A stretch of 64,000 nt of DNA from JAHEFT01 sp963766195 (GTDB lineage: Bacteria; Pseudomonadota; Gammaproteobacteria; Xanthomonadales; SZUA-36), in the NCBI GenBank assembly GCA_963766195.1, contig CAVXYY010000003.1, positions 310,001 to 374,000 on the forward strand, read 5' to 3'. The notes under the pieces were generated by a model. It saw nothing but the letters and a program-made list of their open reading frames with translations. It was not told where the DNA came from and made no database searches. Positions 8,516-18,083 of the stretch are shown here, piece by piece (the first letter of the stretch is position 1; every line of letters starts with the position of its first letter). The translations under genes were made by a program, and so were the position numbers.

Positions 8516-9751
8516 TCAGCCTAATTCCACTTTAACCAGGCTGACGATCTGTTTCAAAGCGTCTTCAACGACTTGCGAGTCCGCATCGCGAATGATCACG
8601 TAGCCCTCGCCTTCGTAGCTGTCGGAAGCAAACTGTCCGGCGGCAGGCAGCCGGGATTCAACCACCAGGCGGCCAAACCGGCGCTGTGCTTCTTCCAGGC
8701 CATGGATGGCGCGCACCCGCGCCCCGCCCGCCTGGCTCCTTTGCCCGCGAAAATACGCCGCGCCGACCGCGTGTTTCCTGGGCGGAGGATCAAATTCATC
8801 AAAAATCATGAGCCGCGGCCAGGCCTGATAAAAATCAAGGTCGTGCGCCCATGACATCAAACTCGTGAACTGGGCGCCCGGAGGCCGCGCACCGACTTCC
8901 GAGATGGCAATGCGGTTGTCGCGCAGCTGGAACCATTCCATGTGGCTTAAACCGGTTTGCAGCCCGAGTGCTTCAACGGCTTTGAATCCGGCATCCCGGA
9001 TCGGTTGGTATTCCGCGCCGCTGACGTCGCGGGGCAGGAACACGCACCACTGGATCCACGGATTTTCCAGTACCTGCAACGGCGCCGGCATGTACCGGGA
9101 TATCGAATACCAGGCGGGCTTTCCGTTGATGATCACACTGTCGAAAGAATGTTCTGTGCCGGAAACGAATTCCTCGACCAGGGTCGGTTCGTCGGCAGTA
9201 GGCGGGTAATGTTGCAGCAGGGCTGACAGGTCCTGTTCCGAATCGAGCCGGAAGGTACCCTTGCCGCCCGCGCCTGCCGGAGGCTTGGCTACCAGCGGAA
9301 AACCGGCAACCGCGGCGAACGCTCGCGCCTGTTCCGCGTCTTCAGCCAGGACGTGACGTGCGCAAGGCAGCCCGGCCGCCCTTAACACGTCTTTCATCCG
9401 GGCCTTGTCCCTGAAATTCCGGGCAGATTCGACGTCGAGTCCTTGCACGCCAAGGGCTTCGCGGGCTTTTGCCAGCGGCACCTGCAACTGCTCCAGCGCA
9501 CCGAGCAAGCGCTCCGGCGGCCCCAGCCGGCTGGCCAGGGCTTGCGCAGCCGCCACCAATTGTTCCGGGTCAAGGGCGTTGTCAACACGCCAGTGAGCAG
9601 ACAGCATGGAGCGCAAACCGGCAGGCAGTTTTTCGGCCGGGTCCTGGCTGACCAGGCTCAGCCGCACGCCAGGCAGACTGGCCGCACCCGCAACGAAACG
9701 CAGCGTGGTTTCCATGAAGAAAGGCGCGACAAAAATGACGTGCATACTCAT
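8516..9751 (-). CDS. ATP-grasp carboxylate-amine ligase
   Basis: A 411-residue soluble protein in the carbamoyl-phosphate synthase-like ATP-grasp superfamily. Residues 1-100 form a Rossmann-like pre-ATP-grasp domain. The core shows NFRDKARMKDVLRAAGLP (105-127), the lysine and glycine loop FPLVAKPPAGAGGKGTF (151-167), the hinge LVEEFVSGTEHSFD (191-204), and the metal site ISEVGARPPGAQ (283-294). This arrangement is typical of enzymes joining amino acids or peptides to carboxylates. The ATG at 9751 overlaps the stop of the yehS-like gene (ATGA); an alternative in-frame ATG is at 9745. The next gene starts three bases after its stop. The substrate is unknown. Confidence 0.82.
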   Translation of the reverse strand: MSMHVIFVAPFFMETTLRFVAGAASLPGVRLSLVSQDPAEKLPAGLRSMLSAHWRVDNALDPEQLVAAAQALASRLGPPERLLGALEQLQVPLAKAREALGVQGLDVESARNFRDKARMKDVLRAAGLPCARHVLAEDAEQARAFAAVAGFPLVAKPPAGAGGKGTFRLDSEQDLSALLQHYPPTADEPTLVEEFVSGTEHSFDSVIINGKPAWYSISRYMPAPLQVLENPWIQWCVFLPRDVSGAEYQPIRDAGFKAVEALGLQTGLSHMEWFQLRDNRIAISEVGARPPGAQFTSLMSWAHDLDFYQAWPRLMIFDEFDPPPRKHAVGAAYFRGQRSQAGGARVRAIHGLEEAQRRFGRLVVESRLPAAGQFASDSYEGEGYVIIRDADSQVVEDALKQIVSLVKVELG

Positions 9752-10227
9752 GCTTTCCCGTTCAAATCCGGTTCATCCGGCTTACTCTGCAAACCTTTAA
9801 GGAAGCTGCGCAACGCCTGGTCCTTGCATTCCCGGTAGTGCTTGTGGCCCGGCTTGCGAAAGAAAGCGCTCAGCTCGTGTTTGCTCAGGCGAAGCCCCGC
9901 CCGTTTCATGATCTCCAGGACCTCGTCTGCTTGCAGGTCCAGCGCGATTTTCAATTTCCGGAAAACGATGTTGTTGTTCAGGCGCTCTTCCACGGGAGGT
10001 TGCGAGCCTTCTTTCCGCCCCCGCTTTTCGATGATCAGGCCGTTCAGGAACGCGGCAAAAAGCGCATCCTGGCAGGCTTTATATTCGGGATCGTCTTCCT
10101 TTTTCAGCCAGTCACTGATCTCCGCACGGGTGACTGTTTGCCCCCCCAGGCCAAATATCCCGATCATTTTTGAGTCGTCGAAGTCAAAGACGTAGCGAAT
10201 CCGGCGCAAAATATCATTGTTGGTCAT
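9748..10227 (-). CDS. yehS: DUF1456 family protein (YehS-like)
   Basis: A 159-residue protein from the ATG at 10227 (MTNNDILRRIRYVFDF). It has the two tandem helical repeats of DUF1456: MTNNDILRRIRYVFDFDDSK...SDWLKKEDDPEYKACQD and NNIVFRKLKIALDLQAD...SAFFRKPGHKHYRECKDQ. The E. coli homologue YehS has no established biochemical role, and the fold may bind nucleic acid, so I give no function. It heads the minus-strand run, overlapping the ATP-grasp gene by four bases. It may simply share a promoter with the hydrolase/ligase genes rather than belong to their pathway. An in-frame upstream start at 10257 is less likely because the family begins at the chosen Met. Confidence 0.88.
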   Translation of the reverse strand: MTNNDILRRIRYVFDFDDSKMIGIFGLGGQTVTRAEISDWLKKEDDPEYKACQDALFAAFLNGLIIEKRGRKEGSQPPVEERLNNNIVFRKLKIALDLQADEVLEIMKRAGLRLSKHELSAFFRKPGHKHYRECKDQALRSFLKGLQSKPDEPDLNGKA

Positions 10228-10306
10228 TTCAACGTCCTGAACGGTACAGGTTCGCATTATACTGGACGCCGGGCATTACCATCCAAAGTACATCGAGGGA
10301 AACACC
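10228..10306. promoter_or_regulatory. Short divergent intergenic region
   Basis: These 79 bases separate the start of the minus-strand YehS/ATP-grasp run from the M28 peptidase gene and must hold both start regions. AGGGAAACACC precedes the plus-strand ATG. I cannot assign -35/-10 elements with confidence. Confidence 0.4.
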
Positions 10307-12025
10307 ATGAATAAAAGTCTTGCCGTGATCATTTTTGCACTTTTGCTGGCTTCCTGTGGAAGGGAGGAGTCGGCAGAGCCGGCAGGCACGGCAACGACGG
10401 TTCCACCCGCCGGAAACACCGCTGTATCCGACCCGGTCGCGCTGGGCGTCGAAGCCATCACCGAAGCGTCCTATCGCAGGCATGTCGAAATCCTGGCGTC
10501 AGATGAATTCGGCGGCCGCGCACCGGGATCGCCGGGTGAACAGTTAACGGTGGATTACCTGGTTTCGAACTTTGAAGACCTGGGGCTGAAACCCGCCAAT
10601 GGCGACAGCTATATCCAGCATGTGCCGCTTTCGGTGAACGAAGTAATCAATTCCCCTGCGTTGATCATCAGTGGCGGAGAGGGCGCGGAACTGGTGCTGG
10701 CCTACCCCGCCGACCAGGTCATGTGGACCCGGCAGCAGGTGCCGGAGACTTCGATCGAAAATTCCGAGCTCGTTTTTGTCGGCTACGGCATCAATGCCCC
10801 GGAGCGGGACTGGAACGATTACGCCGGTATCGACGTTACGGGAAAAACCGTGGTCATCCTGGTCAATGACCCCGGTTACGCCACGCAGGACCCGGAATTG
10901 TTCAACGGCAACGCGATGACCTATTACGGCCGCTGGGACTACAAGTTCAATGAAGCCGCCCTCCAGGGTGCAGTCGGAGCCATCATCGTTCACGATCGGC
11001 TGCCAGCCGCCTACGGCTGGCCCACTGTCACCAACAGCTGGACCGGACCCAAGTTCAACATGGTGCTGCCGGACCGGGGCGAAGGGCTGGCTTCAATGGA
11101 AGCATGGATCACGCAGGAAGGCGCCAGCACCCTGTTTGCCAAGGCCGGGCTGGATTTGCAGGAAATGTACGCACAGGCGTCGAAACCGGGATTCAAGGCA
11201 GTGCCCCTGGTTCTCAACGCATCTGCAAAACTGGAGAACACGGTCAAGACCATCGACTCGCGGAACGTCGCGGCCATCCTGCCAGGCAGCGAAGCCCCCG
11301 GGGAGATCTTTATTTACATGGCGCACTGGGATCATTTCGGGACCGACCCGAAGCTGGAAGGCGATAATATCTACAACGGCGCCATCGACAATGCCAGCGG
11401 CACCGCAGCGCTGTTGGAGATCGCCAAAGCCTACGCGACTCTGCCGCAGGCGCCGCGGCGCAGCGTGTTGTTCCTGGCGGTTACCGCCGAGGAGCAGGGA
11501 CTGCTTGGATCCCTGTATTACGCATCCCACCCGCTCTTCCCGCTTGCCAACACAGTGGGCGGCCTGAACATGGACGGCATGAACAATTTCGGTTCAACCC
11601 GTGACATCACGGTTATCGGGCTGGGGATGAGTGACCTGGACGACTACCTGGCGGACGCGGCGGCGGCACAGGAACGGGTCATGGCGGCCGATCGCGAAGC
11701 GGAAAAAGGCTTTTATTACCGCTCCGACCACTTTGAACTGGCCAAGGAAGGCGTGCCCATGCTGTACCCCTGGCACGGTTACGATGACCGCGAACGGGGT
11801 GTGGCCTACGGCATGCAGAAAGCCGAGGAATACATCGAAAAGGACTATCACCGCGTGACCGACGAATACGACCTCAGCTGGGACGTCAGTGGCGCGCTCG
11901 AAGATATGGAAATGTATTTCAAGACCGGCCTGGATATCGCCAACAGTGATGACTGGCCCAACTGGAAGGAAGGCACGGAATTCCGTGCGGTGCGGGATGC
12001 CCTGATGAACGGAGATCAGCAATGA
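10307..12025 (+). CDS. M28-family zinc aminopeptidase lipoprotein with PA domain
   Basis: A 572-residue protein with a lipoprotein signal (LLLASC, Cys17), followed by a short low-complexity linker. A protease-associated domain occupies about residues 130-260 and the M28 catalytic domain about 310-540. Zinc-ligand and catalytic elements visible are AHWDHFG (about residue 340), GAIDNASG (bridging Asp) and TAEEQGLLGS (catalytic Glu and metal Glu). The family releases N-terminal residues from peptides, here at the outer or inner membrane facing the periplasm. Its stop overlaps an ATG and the next gene (Asp-box protein) begins 15 bases later, so they are probably cotranscribed. The ORF is intact. 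Confidence 0.93.
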   Translation: MNKSLAVIIFALLLASCGREESAEPAGTATTVPPAGNTAVSDPVALGVEAITEASYRRHVEILASDEFGGRAPGSPGEQLTVDYLVSNFEDLGLKPANGDSYIQHVPLSVNEVINSPALIISGGEGAELVLAYPADQVMWTRQQVPETSIENSELVFVGYGINAPERDWNDYAGIDVTGKTVVILVNDPGYATQDPELFNGNAMTYYGRWDYKFNEAALQGAVGAIIVHDRLPAAYGWPTVTNSWTGPKFNMVLPDRGEGLASMEAWITQEGASTLFAKAGLDLQEMYAQASKPGFKAVPLVLNASAKLENTVKTIDSRNVAAILPGSEAPGEIFIYMAHWDHFGTDPKLEGDNIYNGAIDNASGTAALLEIAKAYATLPQAPRRSVLFLAVTAEEQGLLGSLYYASHPLFPLANTVGGLNMDGMNNFGSTRDITVIGLGMSDLDDYLADAAAAQERVMAADREAEKGFYYRSDHFELAKEGVPMLYPWHGYDDRERGVAYGMQKAEEYIEKDYHRVTDEYDLSWDVSGALEDMEMYFKTGLDIANSDDWPNWKEGTEFRAVRDALMNGDQQ

Positions 12026-12040
12026 GCGCGGGTTTGTCAA

Positions 12041-15038
12041 TTGGACGTCAATTCAATTTGGGCGGGTCTTACCGTGCTCTGCCTGCTGTTCAGCACATTT
12101 ACCCAGGCTGCCATACCCGAGTCCGGCTACGCTGACCTGCAGTGGCGCCTGGTCGGCCCGTTTCGTGGCGGCTGGGCAACCGCGGTAGCCGGACATCCGG
12201 ACAAAGTGACGACTTTTTATTTTGGCTCCGCCGATGGCGGCGTGTGGAAAACCGATGACGCCGGCTCTACCTGGCGGCCCCTGTTTGACCAACAGGGCAG
12301 CGCTTCAATCGGTGCGTTGGCGCTCGCGCCCAGCAACCCGGACGTGATCTGGGTGGGCACCGGCCAGATCCAGCAGCGCTGGGATGTGGCCGACGGTGAC
12401 GGCGTATACCGTTCGACGGATGGCGGTGAAAGCTGGCAGCACGTGGGCCTGCAAGACACCCGCCACATTGGCGATCTTTGGGTTGATCCCGCGGATGATG
12501 AAATAGCCGTGGTGGCTGCGCTGGGGCACGTGTTCGGACCCAGCGAAGAACGCGGACTGTTTCGCACCGAGGATGGCGGAAAAACCTGGAGCAAGGTTCT
12601 GTATGTCGACGACACGACCGGCGCAGCCGACCTGGCATTCAGCGAAGACACCCCTGGCGTTCTCTACGCCTCGCTGTGGCAGATTCGTCGCTATCCCTGG
12701 CTGGATTATTTTCAGCCCCCGGTCGGCGGCAGCAGCGGAATTTACCGTTCCATCGATGGCGGCCGCAGCTGGCTCGCCGTGGGTGGCGCCGGCTTGCCGG
12801 AAGGCGGGATGGGCCGGATCGAACTTGCGGTGGCTCCAGGCCACCAGGCACAACGCCTGTGGGCTTCCGTTGAAGCGGTCAAAGGCGCTGGCGTATACCG
12901 CTCGGATGACGGCGGTAACCACTGGGAACAGGTCAATGACGACGCCAGCCTCGCGGGCAACTACATGGGCTGGCTGACCGCCGACCCGCAGGACGCCGAC
13001 ACGGTATGGGCGGGCGGGCAGCCGCTGCGCCGTTCCACCGATGGCGGCGTGACCTTCACTATCGTGCGCAGCTCGCCTGGCGGTGATGATTACCACGCAC
13101 TGTGGATCGACCCGCGCGACACCAGTCGCATGATTACCGGCGCCGACCAGGGAGCCGTGGTGACCTTCAATGGCGGTAGAAGCTGGAGCAGCTGGTACAA
13201 CCAGCCCACCGGCCAGTTCTACCGGGTGGCCGTCGACAACGGCTTCCCCTATCGCATTTACAGTGGCCAGCAGGACAGCGGCACGGTTTCCATCGCCAGC
13301 CGCAGCGACTATGGCCGCATCAGTTTCCGAGACTGGAACCCGGTGGGCGCCGATGAACGCGACGGTGACATACCCGATCCGCTGGACGCCAACATCGTCT
13401 ATGGCGCCGGCCTGGGCGGCCGCATTTCCAAGTGGGATGCCCGCACGGCCCAGGCGCAGAACGTATCACCCTGGCCGGTCTCCAGCTACGCGGCCAATCC
13501 CCGGGAAGTCAAATACCGCTATGACTGGATCACCCCCCTGGCCATTTCCGCGGCTCCACCACATGCAATGTACACAGCAGCACAGGTCGTATTCCGTTCA
13601 ACCGACCGGGGCCAGAGCTGGCAAACCATCAGCCCGGACCTCAGCGGAGCCGTTGCCGACGCTGAAGGGTGTACGAATGACACGCCCGTCGACCAGGCTA
13701 CAGCCTGCGGTTACGGAACCGTATTCGCTGTCGCTCCTTCTCCCCTTCGGGATGGCCTGGTATGGGTCGGGACCAATAATGGCCGTGTGTTACCTGACCT
13801 CCGACGGCGGCGAAGATTGGAAGGATGTCACTCCGCCCGGGCTCGAAGACTGGAGCAAAATCGGGATGATCGACGCCTCCGCCATTGACCCGGAGACGGC
13901 CTACCTGGCCATTGACCGGCACCGCCTGGATGACTTCACACCGATCGCTTACGTGACCCATGACGCCGGCAAAAGCTGGCGGGAAATCGGCCAGGGTCTG
14001 CCCGATGGGGCGTACGTGAAAGTCGTACGCGAAGACCCGGCGCAAAAAGGGCTGCTGTATGCCGGGACCAGCCGCGGCGTTTACGTATCTTTCAACGACG
14101 GTGAGGACTGGCAGAGCCTGCAGATGAACCTTCCGACGACCGGCGTCAATGACCTGCTGGTGCACGAGGACGACCTGGTGATCGCCACCCAGGGCCGCGC
14201 CTTGTGGGTGATGGATGCCGTCGCCCCGTTACGCGAACTGGCTGTAAACGTGCCCGCAGACCAGCCGCTGCTGGTAACGCCCGAACCTGCTGTCCGATTA
14301 CGTTTTAACCAGAACAAAGATACGCCTTTGCCGCCCGAAGAGCCGACCGGCGAAAACCCGCCTGCAGGCGCCATACTCGATTACCTGCTGCCACCGGGTT
14401 TTACCGGTCCCGTAAAGCTGGAAATCCTTGCTGAAGACGGCAGCGTCGTGCGCAGCTTTGACAGCGAATCGGTAGAGCCCCCTGCGAATGCGCGGGTCTA
14501 TTTTGCCGAGACCTGGCTGGGTAAGCCGCAGGAATTGGCTGCCGGGCCAGGCCACCACCGGTTTGTATGGAACCTTCGCTATGCGCCGCCGCCCACGCTG
14601 GAGTCGTTTTACTCGATAGCCGCCGCACCGGGCAAGCCGACGCCGATACTGCCGGAGGGCGCATTTGTACTGCCTGGCAGCTACACCGTTAAACTGGTGG
14701 CCGGCGGGCAAACGTTGACAAAAGCGCTCGATGTTTCACTTGACCCGCGGGTCGATGTATCCGGTCAGGAACTGGCCTCATTGCTGGAATTCCAGCAACA
14801 GGTCTCGAGTGTTCTCAGCCAGGCCGTCGCACTGGACGGGGAAATCAATGCTGCCAGCGAGGAAGCCAGGGCAGCGAACATGGCCAAAACGCCGGAAAAA
14901 GTAGCTGAAGCGCTGACCGCTCTCGCGATTGACCTTGAGCACTCGGATGCACCACCTACTTCTTCGCAAAGGAAATTGCTGGACCATTACAGCGCTCGCC
15001 TCGAGGAAGCCGAAAAAGAGTGGAGGGGATTGCGCTAA
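12041..15038 (+). CDS. Sortilin/VPS10-like Asp-box (BNR) repeat protein, single frameshift
   Basis: About 999 residues when a frameshift is allowed for. A signal peptide (GLTVLCLLFSTFTQA) is followed by a double beta-propeller with at least eight Asp-box motifs: TDDAGSTW, STDGGESW, TEDGGKTW, SIDGGRSW, SDDGGNHW, STDGGVTF, STDRGQSW, TSDGGEDW, THDAGKSW. A beta-sandwich and helical C-terminus follow. Proteins of this type are exported and often annotated as glycosyl hydrolases without proof; enzymatic function is unknown. The frame breaks at 13790-13791: GGCCGTGTGTTACCTGACC has one T too many for GRVYLT, and the second frame continues without loss. The proposed start is TTG at 12041, and the exact start is uncertain. 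It follows an M28 peptidase gene. Confidence 0.85.
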
Positions 15039-15072
15039 AGCTTCAAGACCGAATTACACCTATACTCCACAA

Positions 15073-17016
15073 GTGACCGTTGATACTCAGCAGGGATTTC
15101 AGCTCGGGGAATGGCGTGTTTTCCCCGACCAGGGGCTTCTCGAAGGAGCGGACGGGCAAGTTCACCTCGAACCCAAGGTCATGGATGTGCTGGTGTGCCT
15201 GGCCCGATACCAGGACAGGGTCGTCAAGCGCGATGAACTGATCAACGAGGTCTGGGGCGGAATTCCTGTTACCGATGAAGTTTTGTCCCGGGCGATCTCC
15301 GTGCTTCGTACACGCCTGGGCGACAACCGGATGACACCCTCTTTCATACAGACTTTACCCAAGGTCGGGTACCGCTTGCTGATGCCGGTTACACCGCTTG
15401 CCGAAACCGAATCAGTAACGGCTTCTCCAAAAAGAGTTTTGAGTAAGTGGCCGGCCGCAGTGGCGGCGCTCGTGACCATGGTTGCACTCACTATTTACTG
15501 GACACAGCCGGTGGTTGAGGTCGACCCAGGTTCGCCTGCTGCGTTTGCACATATTTCCGACTGGTTTGATTTTCTGGCTGAGAAAAAGGCAGGCACGGTT
15601 TCTGCCACCTCAATTGCGGTGCTGCCGTTTGAAAACCTGACCGACAACAGTGACAGCGATAGTTTCAGTGACGGACTCACCGACGAATTAACCGTGTCGC
15701 TGAGCAAGGTCAGGGGCCTGAAGGTCGTTGCACGGCGCTCTTCGTATAGTTTCAAAAACCGCACGGATGACGTGCCGACAATCGGCAGGTTGCTGAACGT
15801 GGACGCGGTTTTTGAAGGCACGATCCGCCAGACCGGTGACAAGTTGCGTTTGAACGCACTCTTGAGCAGCGTGAGCGATGGCTACCTGATTTGGTCCGAC
15901 AGCTTTGAATGTGAAGTGACAGAAGTTTTCAGCATGCAGGATCGCGTGGCAACCTCGGTTGCCGAGGCCCTGCGCGGGCATTTCACCGGGGGCAGTTTGC
16001 AGGTTCCATTGCTTGAGCAGGCTCCGCCTAACATCGAGGCCTACCAACTCTACCTGATCAATGGGAATTTCCTGTGGAAATTGCGCGGTGAACAGCCATT
16101 GCGCCGGAGTATCGAACTGTATCGAAAGGCGCTGGCCATAGATCCCGATTTTTCGCGCGCCTATATCGGACTGGCCAATTCGCTGGTGCTTCTGCCGTTT
16201 TATTCTTCCGAGTCCATGGAGAAGATTTTTACGGAAGTGGAAGAAATCCTGGCAACTCACGTGTTCAAAAATGACCGTGAACTGGGCGAAGTGGAAGCCA
16301 TTCATGCATTCATGGCATGGCACCGTTGGCAATGGATCGAAGCCGAGGAACGATTTCGCAAAGCGCTCGCCCTCGCTCCTGACAGCCCGAACGTCTACCA
16401 ATGGTACTCCGGGCTACTTTCCTGGGTCGGACGCCGGCATGACAGCCTGGAAGCGGCAAAGCGCGCCAGGGAACTCGATGAGATCTCCCCGGTTATCAAT
16501 GACCGGTTGGGCGTTGCCTACCTGTGGGAAAACGACAATGTACGCGCTGCCGAGCATTTTGCCATCAGCGCCCAACTCGGATTCAGGAACGCCATTAATC
16601 CGGCTTACATGATCCTGTTGCTGCGCCTGGAGCGCTACGATGAATTCAAGGCTGTTATGGCCGCATTTCACCGCGACCTGCCCGCCTCTCCGGACTGGTT
16701 GATTGAAAACGCAGACACTCTATTTCTCAAGGAAAACCGCGAATGGGCCCAGGAACAGGCGATGCAGGCGCTGGAAGAAGGCCGTTTCGGATTACCCAGG
16801 CTCGAGTTTGGCCTGTGGGTAATGATCGGCGCCAATGACCAGGCTTATGAAAGCTTTGCTGCGATCCAGTTTTCGGCCCGCCAATACCTGTGGCTGGAGG
16901 TAGTTTTCATCGAGGAAGCCCGTGATTTTCGGGATGATTCCCGCTTTGAACAACTTTCAAAGGACATTGGCTGGCAGGAATATTGGGAAAAATACGGCGG
17001 ACCGGACGAAGATTAA
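15073..17016 (+). CDS. CadC-like membrane regulator with TPR domain
   Basis: About 648 residues from a GTG at 15073 (start uncertain, no clear ribosome site; the open frame runs back into the preceding gene). An OmpR/CadC-type winged helix occupies residues ~8-100 (FQLGEWRVFPDQGLL, VVKRDELINEVWG, FIQTLPKVGYRLL). A single membrane helix (WPAAVAALVTMVALTIYW) follows, then a TolB-like segment SIAVLPFENLTDNSDSDSF...DELTVSLSKV and C-terminal TPR-like repeats. This architecture is widespread in gammaproteobacteria: DNA binding in the cytoplasm and sensing outside. Targets are unknown. The flanking exported peptidase genes and the TRAP operon, 150 bases downstream, are candidates. Confidence 0.85.
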   Translation: MTVDTQQGFQLGEWRVFPDQGLLEGADGQVHLEPKVMDVLVCLARYQDRVVKRDELINEVWGGIPVTDEVLSRAISVLRTRLGDNRMTPSFIQTLPKVGYRLLMPVTPLAETESVTASPKRVLSKWPAAVAALVTMVALTIYWTQPVVEVDPGSPAAFAHISDWFDFLAEKKAGTVSATSIAVLPFENLTDNSDSDSFSDGLTDELTVSLSKVRGLKVVARRSSYSFKNRTDDVPTIGRLLNVDAVFEGTIRQTGDKLRLNALLSSVSDGYLIWSDSFECEVTEVFSMQDRVATSVAEALRGHFTGGSLQVPLLEQAPPNIEAYQLYLINGNFLWKLRGEQPLRRSIELYRKALAIDPDFSRAYIGLANSLVLLPFYSSESMEKIFTEVEEILATHVFKNDRELGEVEAIHAFMAWHRWQWIEAEERFRKALALAPDSPNVYQWYSGLLSWVGRRHDSLEAAKRARELDEISPVINDRLGVAYLWENDNVRAAEHFAISAQLGFRNAINPAYMILLLRLERYDEFKAVMAAFHRDLPASPDWLIENADTLFLKENREWAQEQAMQALEEGRFGLPRLEFGLWVMIGANDQAYESFAAIQFSARQYLWLEVVFIEEARDFRDDSRFEQLSKDIGWQEYWEKYGGPDED

Positions 17017-17164
17017 ATCCATAAAATCAGTAACATACCAAATAATCAACCTTTCCTTAAGACCTCTTCACAAAATTATCGATAAAAATCACCTATTCCT
17101 CATGTGATTGTCCCGGCGCTCGCCCAGTGTTTGTTCCAGCAATGTAGCAAGCCGGGGGTAAGAC
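17017..17164 (+). promoter_or_regulatory. AT-rich region before the TRAP operon
   Basis: The first ~90 bases are distinctly AT-rich compared with the flanking genes, and the last part carries GGGGGTAAGAC before the ATG at 17165. It is the only sizeable gap upstream of the three TRAP genes and so is the likely promoter. No operator is recognisable by eye. Confidence 0.4.
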
Positions 17165-18079
17165 ATGAACCACCTGTTAAAACCGTTCCTGATTCTGGGC
17201 TGTTTCCTGTGCCTGTACGGATGCTCTATAAAACAGGTCGCAATCTCAAAACTGGGTGACTCCCTGGCCGAAAGCGGGAGCGTTTACGCATCCGATGACG
17301 ATATTGAACTGGTCGGCGCCGCACTGCCGTTCAGTCTCAAAACCATTGAAGGACTGCTGGCCGAGGTTCCGGAACACAAGGGACTGTTGCTGACCGCTGC
17401 AAGTGGATTTACCCAGTACAGCTATGTATATGTCGAGCTTGAGGCACTGGAACTGGAGCCAACAGATCCGCTGCGCTCGGCAGAGCTCAAACTCCGGGCA
17501 AAGAAATTGTATTTACGCAGCCGTGGCTATGCCTTGCAGGCGGTTGAACTGACGCGAACCGATTTTGTGGCGGGACTCAGGCAGGATCCGCAAGCCACAC
17601 TCGCCGCTTTCGGCAAGAAAAACATTCCTGAGCTCTACTGGCTGTCCCTTTCCTGGGCGGCGGCAATAGCTTCGGACAAATCCGACATGCGCCTGGTCGC
17701 GGACCTCAATCTTATTGAACCCATCATGCACAGGTGCCTGGAACTGGATGAAAGCTATGACCAGGGCGCGTTGCATGAATTCATGATTGCTTACCAGGGC
17801 GGCCGCTCGACCATGCAGGGTGGAGGCCCTGACCTGGCCCGTGAGCATTTTGCGCGAGCCATGGAACTTTCCGGTGATATGCGGATAGGCGCACTGGTTT
17901 CGCTTGCGGATTCTGTTTCGATCGGGGAGCAGAACCGGAAAGAGTTCGAAGCGCTGCTGCACCAGGCGCTGGCTTTCAACGCAGATGCCTACCCGCAAAC
18001 CCGGCTCGCCAACCTGGTGTCGCAAAAGCGCGCCCGCCTTTTGCTTTCCCGCTCAGACAGCTATTTCCTGGAGGACTGA
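17165..18079 (+). CDS. tatT: TRAP transporter TatT-type lipoprotein
   Basis: A 304-residue protein with a lipobox (CLYGCS; Cys near residue 21) and a mostly helical body of degenerate TPR-like repeats, fitting the TRAP T-component family (TatT). Recognisable family segments are ASGFTQYSYVYVE, RAKKLYLRSRGYAL and the C-terminal ARLLLSRSDSYFLED. In Treponema TatT forms trimers associated with the substrate-binding protein TatP and may channel hydrophobic ligands through the periplasm. The binding-protein gene follows four bases later, which supports the assignment. The ORF is intact. Confidence 0.9.
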   Translation: MNHLLKPFLILGCFLCLYGCSIKQVAISKLGDSLAESGSVYASDDDIELVGAALPFSLKTIEGLLAEVPEHKGLLLTAASGFTQYSYVYVELEALELEPTDPLRSAELKLRAKKLYLRSRGYALQAVELTRTDFVAGLRQDPQATLAAFGKKNIPELYWLSLSWAAAIASDKSDMRLVADLNLIEPIMHRCLELDESYDQGALHEFMIAYQGGRSTMQGGGPDLAREHFARAMELSGDMRIGALVSLADSVSIGEQNRKEFEALLHQALAFNADAYPQTRLANLVSQKRARLLLSRSDSYFLED

Positions 18080-18083
18080 TCCG

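Noticed and set aside
12022..12040. ATG at 12022 as start of the Asp-box protein
   Set aside because: It is in a different frame from the signal peptide and its own frame leads to no family sequence; a TTG at 12041 fits, unless a further indel lies here.
13170..13790. Separate overlapping gene suggested by the 622-residue frame starting inside the Asp-box protein
   Set aside because: Before 13790 this frame is Pro/Ser/Thr-rich noise; after 13790 it continues the Asp-box protein. One frameshift explains both.
17017..17164. tRNA or small RNA gene in the AT-rich gap
   Set aside because: No cloverleaf or long stem could be drawn by eye; it is more simply a promoter region.
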